Assembly: GCA_900557635.1 (NCBI GenBank)
Contig: USTB01000067.1
Span: forward strand, 1 to 5,556
Direction: 5' to 3'
Origin: an uncultured Eubacteriales bacterium
GTDB lineage: Bacteria > Bacillota_A > Clostridia > Oscillospirales > CAG-272
Length of the DNA stretch: 5,556 bases
Position 1 is the first letter of the stretch; each line of letters starts with the position of its first letter. Below, piece by piece: positions 5,301 to 5,556 of this stretch. The position numbers were made by a program, and so were the translations under genes. The notes beneath the pieces were generated by a model. That model made no database searches, was not told where the DNA came from, and saw only the letters and a list, made by a program, of their open reading frames with translations.

Positions 5301-5556
5301 TTATTTTCTGACGCGCGCCATGGAAAACACCGTGACCTCCGCACAGCCCTCCTCCCGCAGACAAAGCGCGCAGGCTGAGGCTGTCGCACCGGTGGTCACT
5401 ACATCGTCCACCAGTAAAATGCGCCTTCCGGTCACAAACGACGCCGCCTTGGGGAGCACATGATATGCCCGCACGGCATTTCTTCCGCGTTCCTCACGCA
5501 TCAGGGTCTTTTGCTTGGTATTACCCATATGATACAAAAGACACATGCACTCCGCG
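5301..5556 (-). CDS. comF: ComF-family phosphoribosyltransferase, C-terminal part (gene continues past the right edge)
   Basis: The last 85 or so codons of a ComF-family protein are visible, ending in TAA at 5301-5303. The reading frame stays open to the window edge, so the Met at 5546 is internal and not the start. The decisive motif is the PRPP-binding loop RILLVDDVVTTGAT, followed by a helix rich in Ala, Cys and Leu and the closing strand EVTVFSMAR. Before it lies the ComF-type segment NTKQKTLMREERGRN, equivalent to the conserved 'T..Q..L....R..N' stretch. ComF proteins (ComFC in Bacillus) are cytoplasmic type I phosphoribosyltransferase-fold proteins needed for handling incoming DNA in natural transformation. 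They are widespread also in bacteria not known to be competent. The N-terminal zinc-finger region expected in full-length members would lie outside the window. It sits about 170 bp upstream of the MreB-like gene on the same strand, an order I recall from other Clostridia. Family assignment is secure; the physiological role here is not known. Confidence 0.9.
   Translation of the reverse strand, partial: AECMCLLYHMGNTKQKTLMREERGRNAVRAYHVLPKAASFVTGRRILLVDDVVTTGATASACALCLREEGCAEVTVFSMARVRK

Noticed and set aside
1..5556. tRNA, rRNA, CRISPR arrays, insertion sequences, phage genes
   Set aside because: I saw no spaced direct repeats, transposase or integrase motifs, or structured RNA signatures on either strand. 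The beta-helix fold alone is not evidence for a phage tail spike here, since no other phage gene is near.

Overview
This window is a minus-strand gene cluster from a bacterial chromosome with moderately high GC. All four genes I can support read right to left. The best fit is an anaerobic Gram-positive Firmicute, probably a Clostridia member near Oscillospiraceae/Ruminococcaceae. This rests on the gene content (a ComF-family protein next to an MreB/Mbl-type actin, and a lipoprotein foldase related to trigger factor) and on the strong AGGAG-like ribosome binding sites. It is inference from protein features, with no phylogenetic marker such as rRNA in the window.

Layout in transcription order: (1) the 3' part of a ComF-family phosphoribosyltransferase gene enters from the right edge and ends at 5301. 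(2) A gap of about 170 bp holds an imperfect 16-bp tandem repeat that can also fold as a hairpin. (3) A divergent MreB/Mbl-like actin gene runs from 5128 to 4088. (4) An AT-rich 84-bp gap follows. (5) A 794-residue right-handed beta-helix protein (pectate-lyase-3 / GH28-related fold) with Ig/IPT-like N-terminal domains runs from 4003 to 1619. (6) A gap of 287 bp carries the clearest promoter of the window, flanked upstream by small palindromes. (7) A lipoprotein with the linker, FKBP and C-terminal chaperone regions of trigger factor runs from 1331 to 180. (8) It is closed by a strong intrinsic terminator at 134-165. The remaining left edge (1-133) holds no supportable gene.

The genes do not form one obvious pathway. 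The ComF and MreB-like pair may be one transcription unit. The beta-helix gene has no clear terminator after it and no well-formed promoter before it. The lipoprotein has its own promoter and terminator and is probably a monocistronic housekeeping foldase acting outside the membrane.

The most interesting points are three. The MreB-like protein has lost the catalytic glutamate, and apparently the membrane-insertion loop, of canonical MreB. The large beta-helix protein has no secretion signal and 25 cysteines, so it looks intracellular although its fold is usually secreted. The foldase looks like trigger factor with its ribosome-binding domain replaced by a lipoprotein signal. I saw no mobile element, CRISPR array, tRNA or rRNA.
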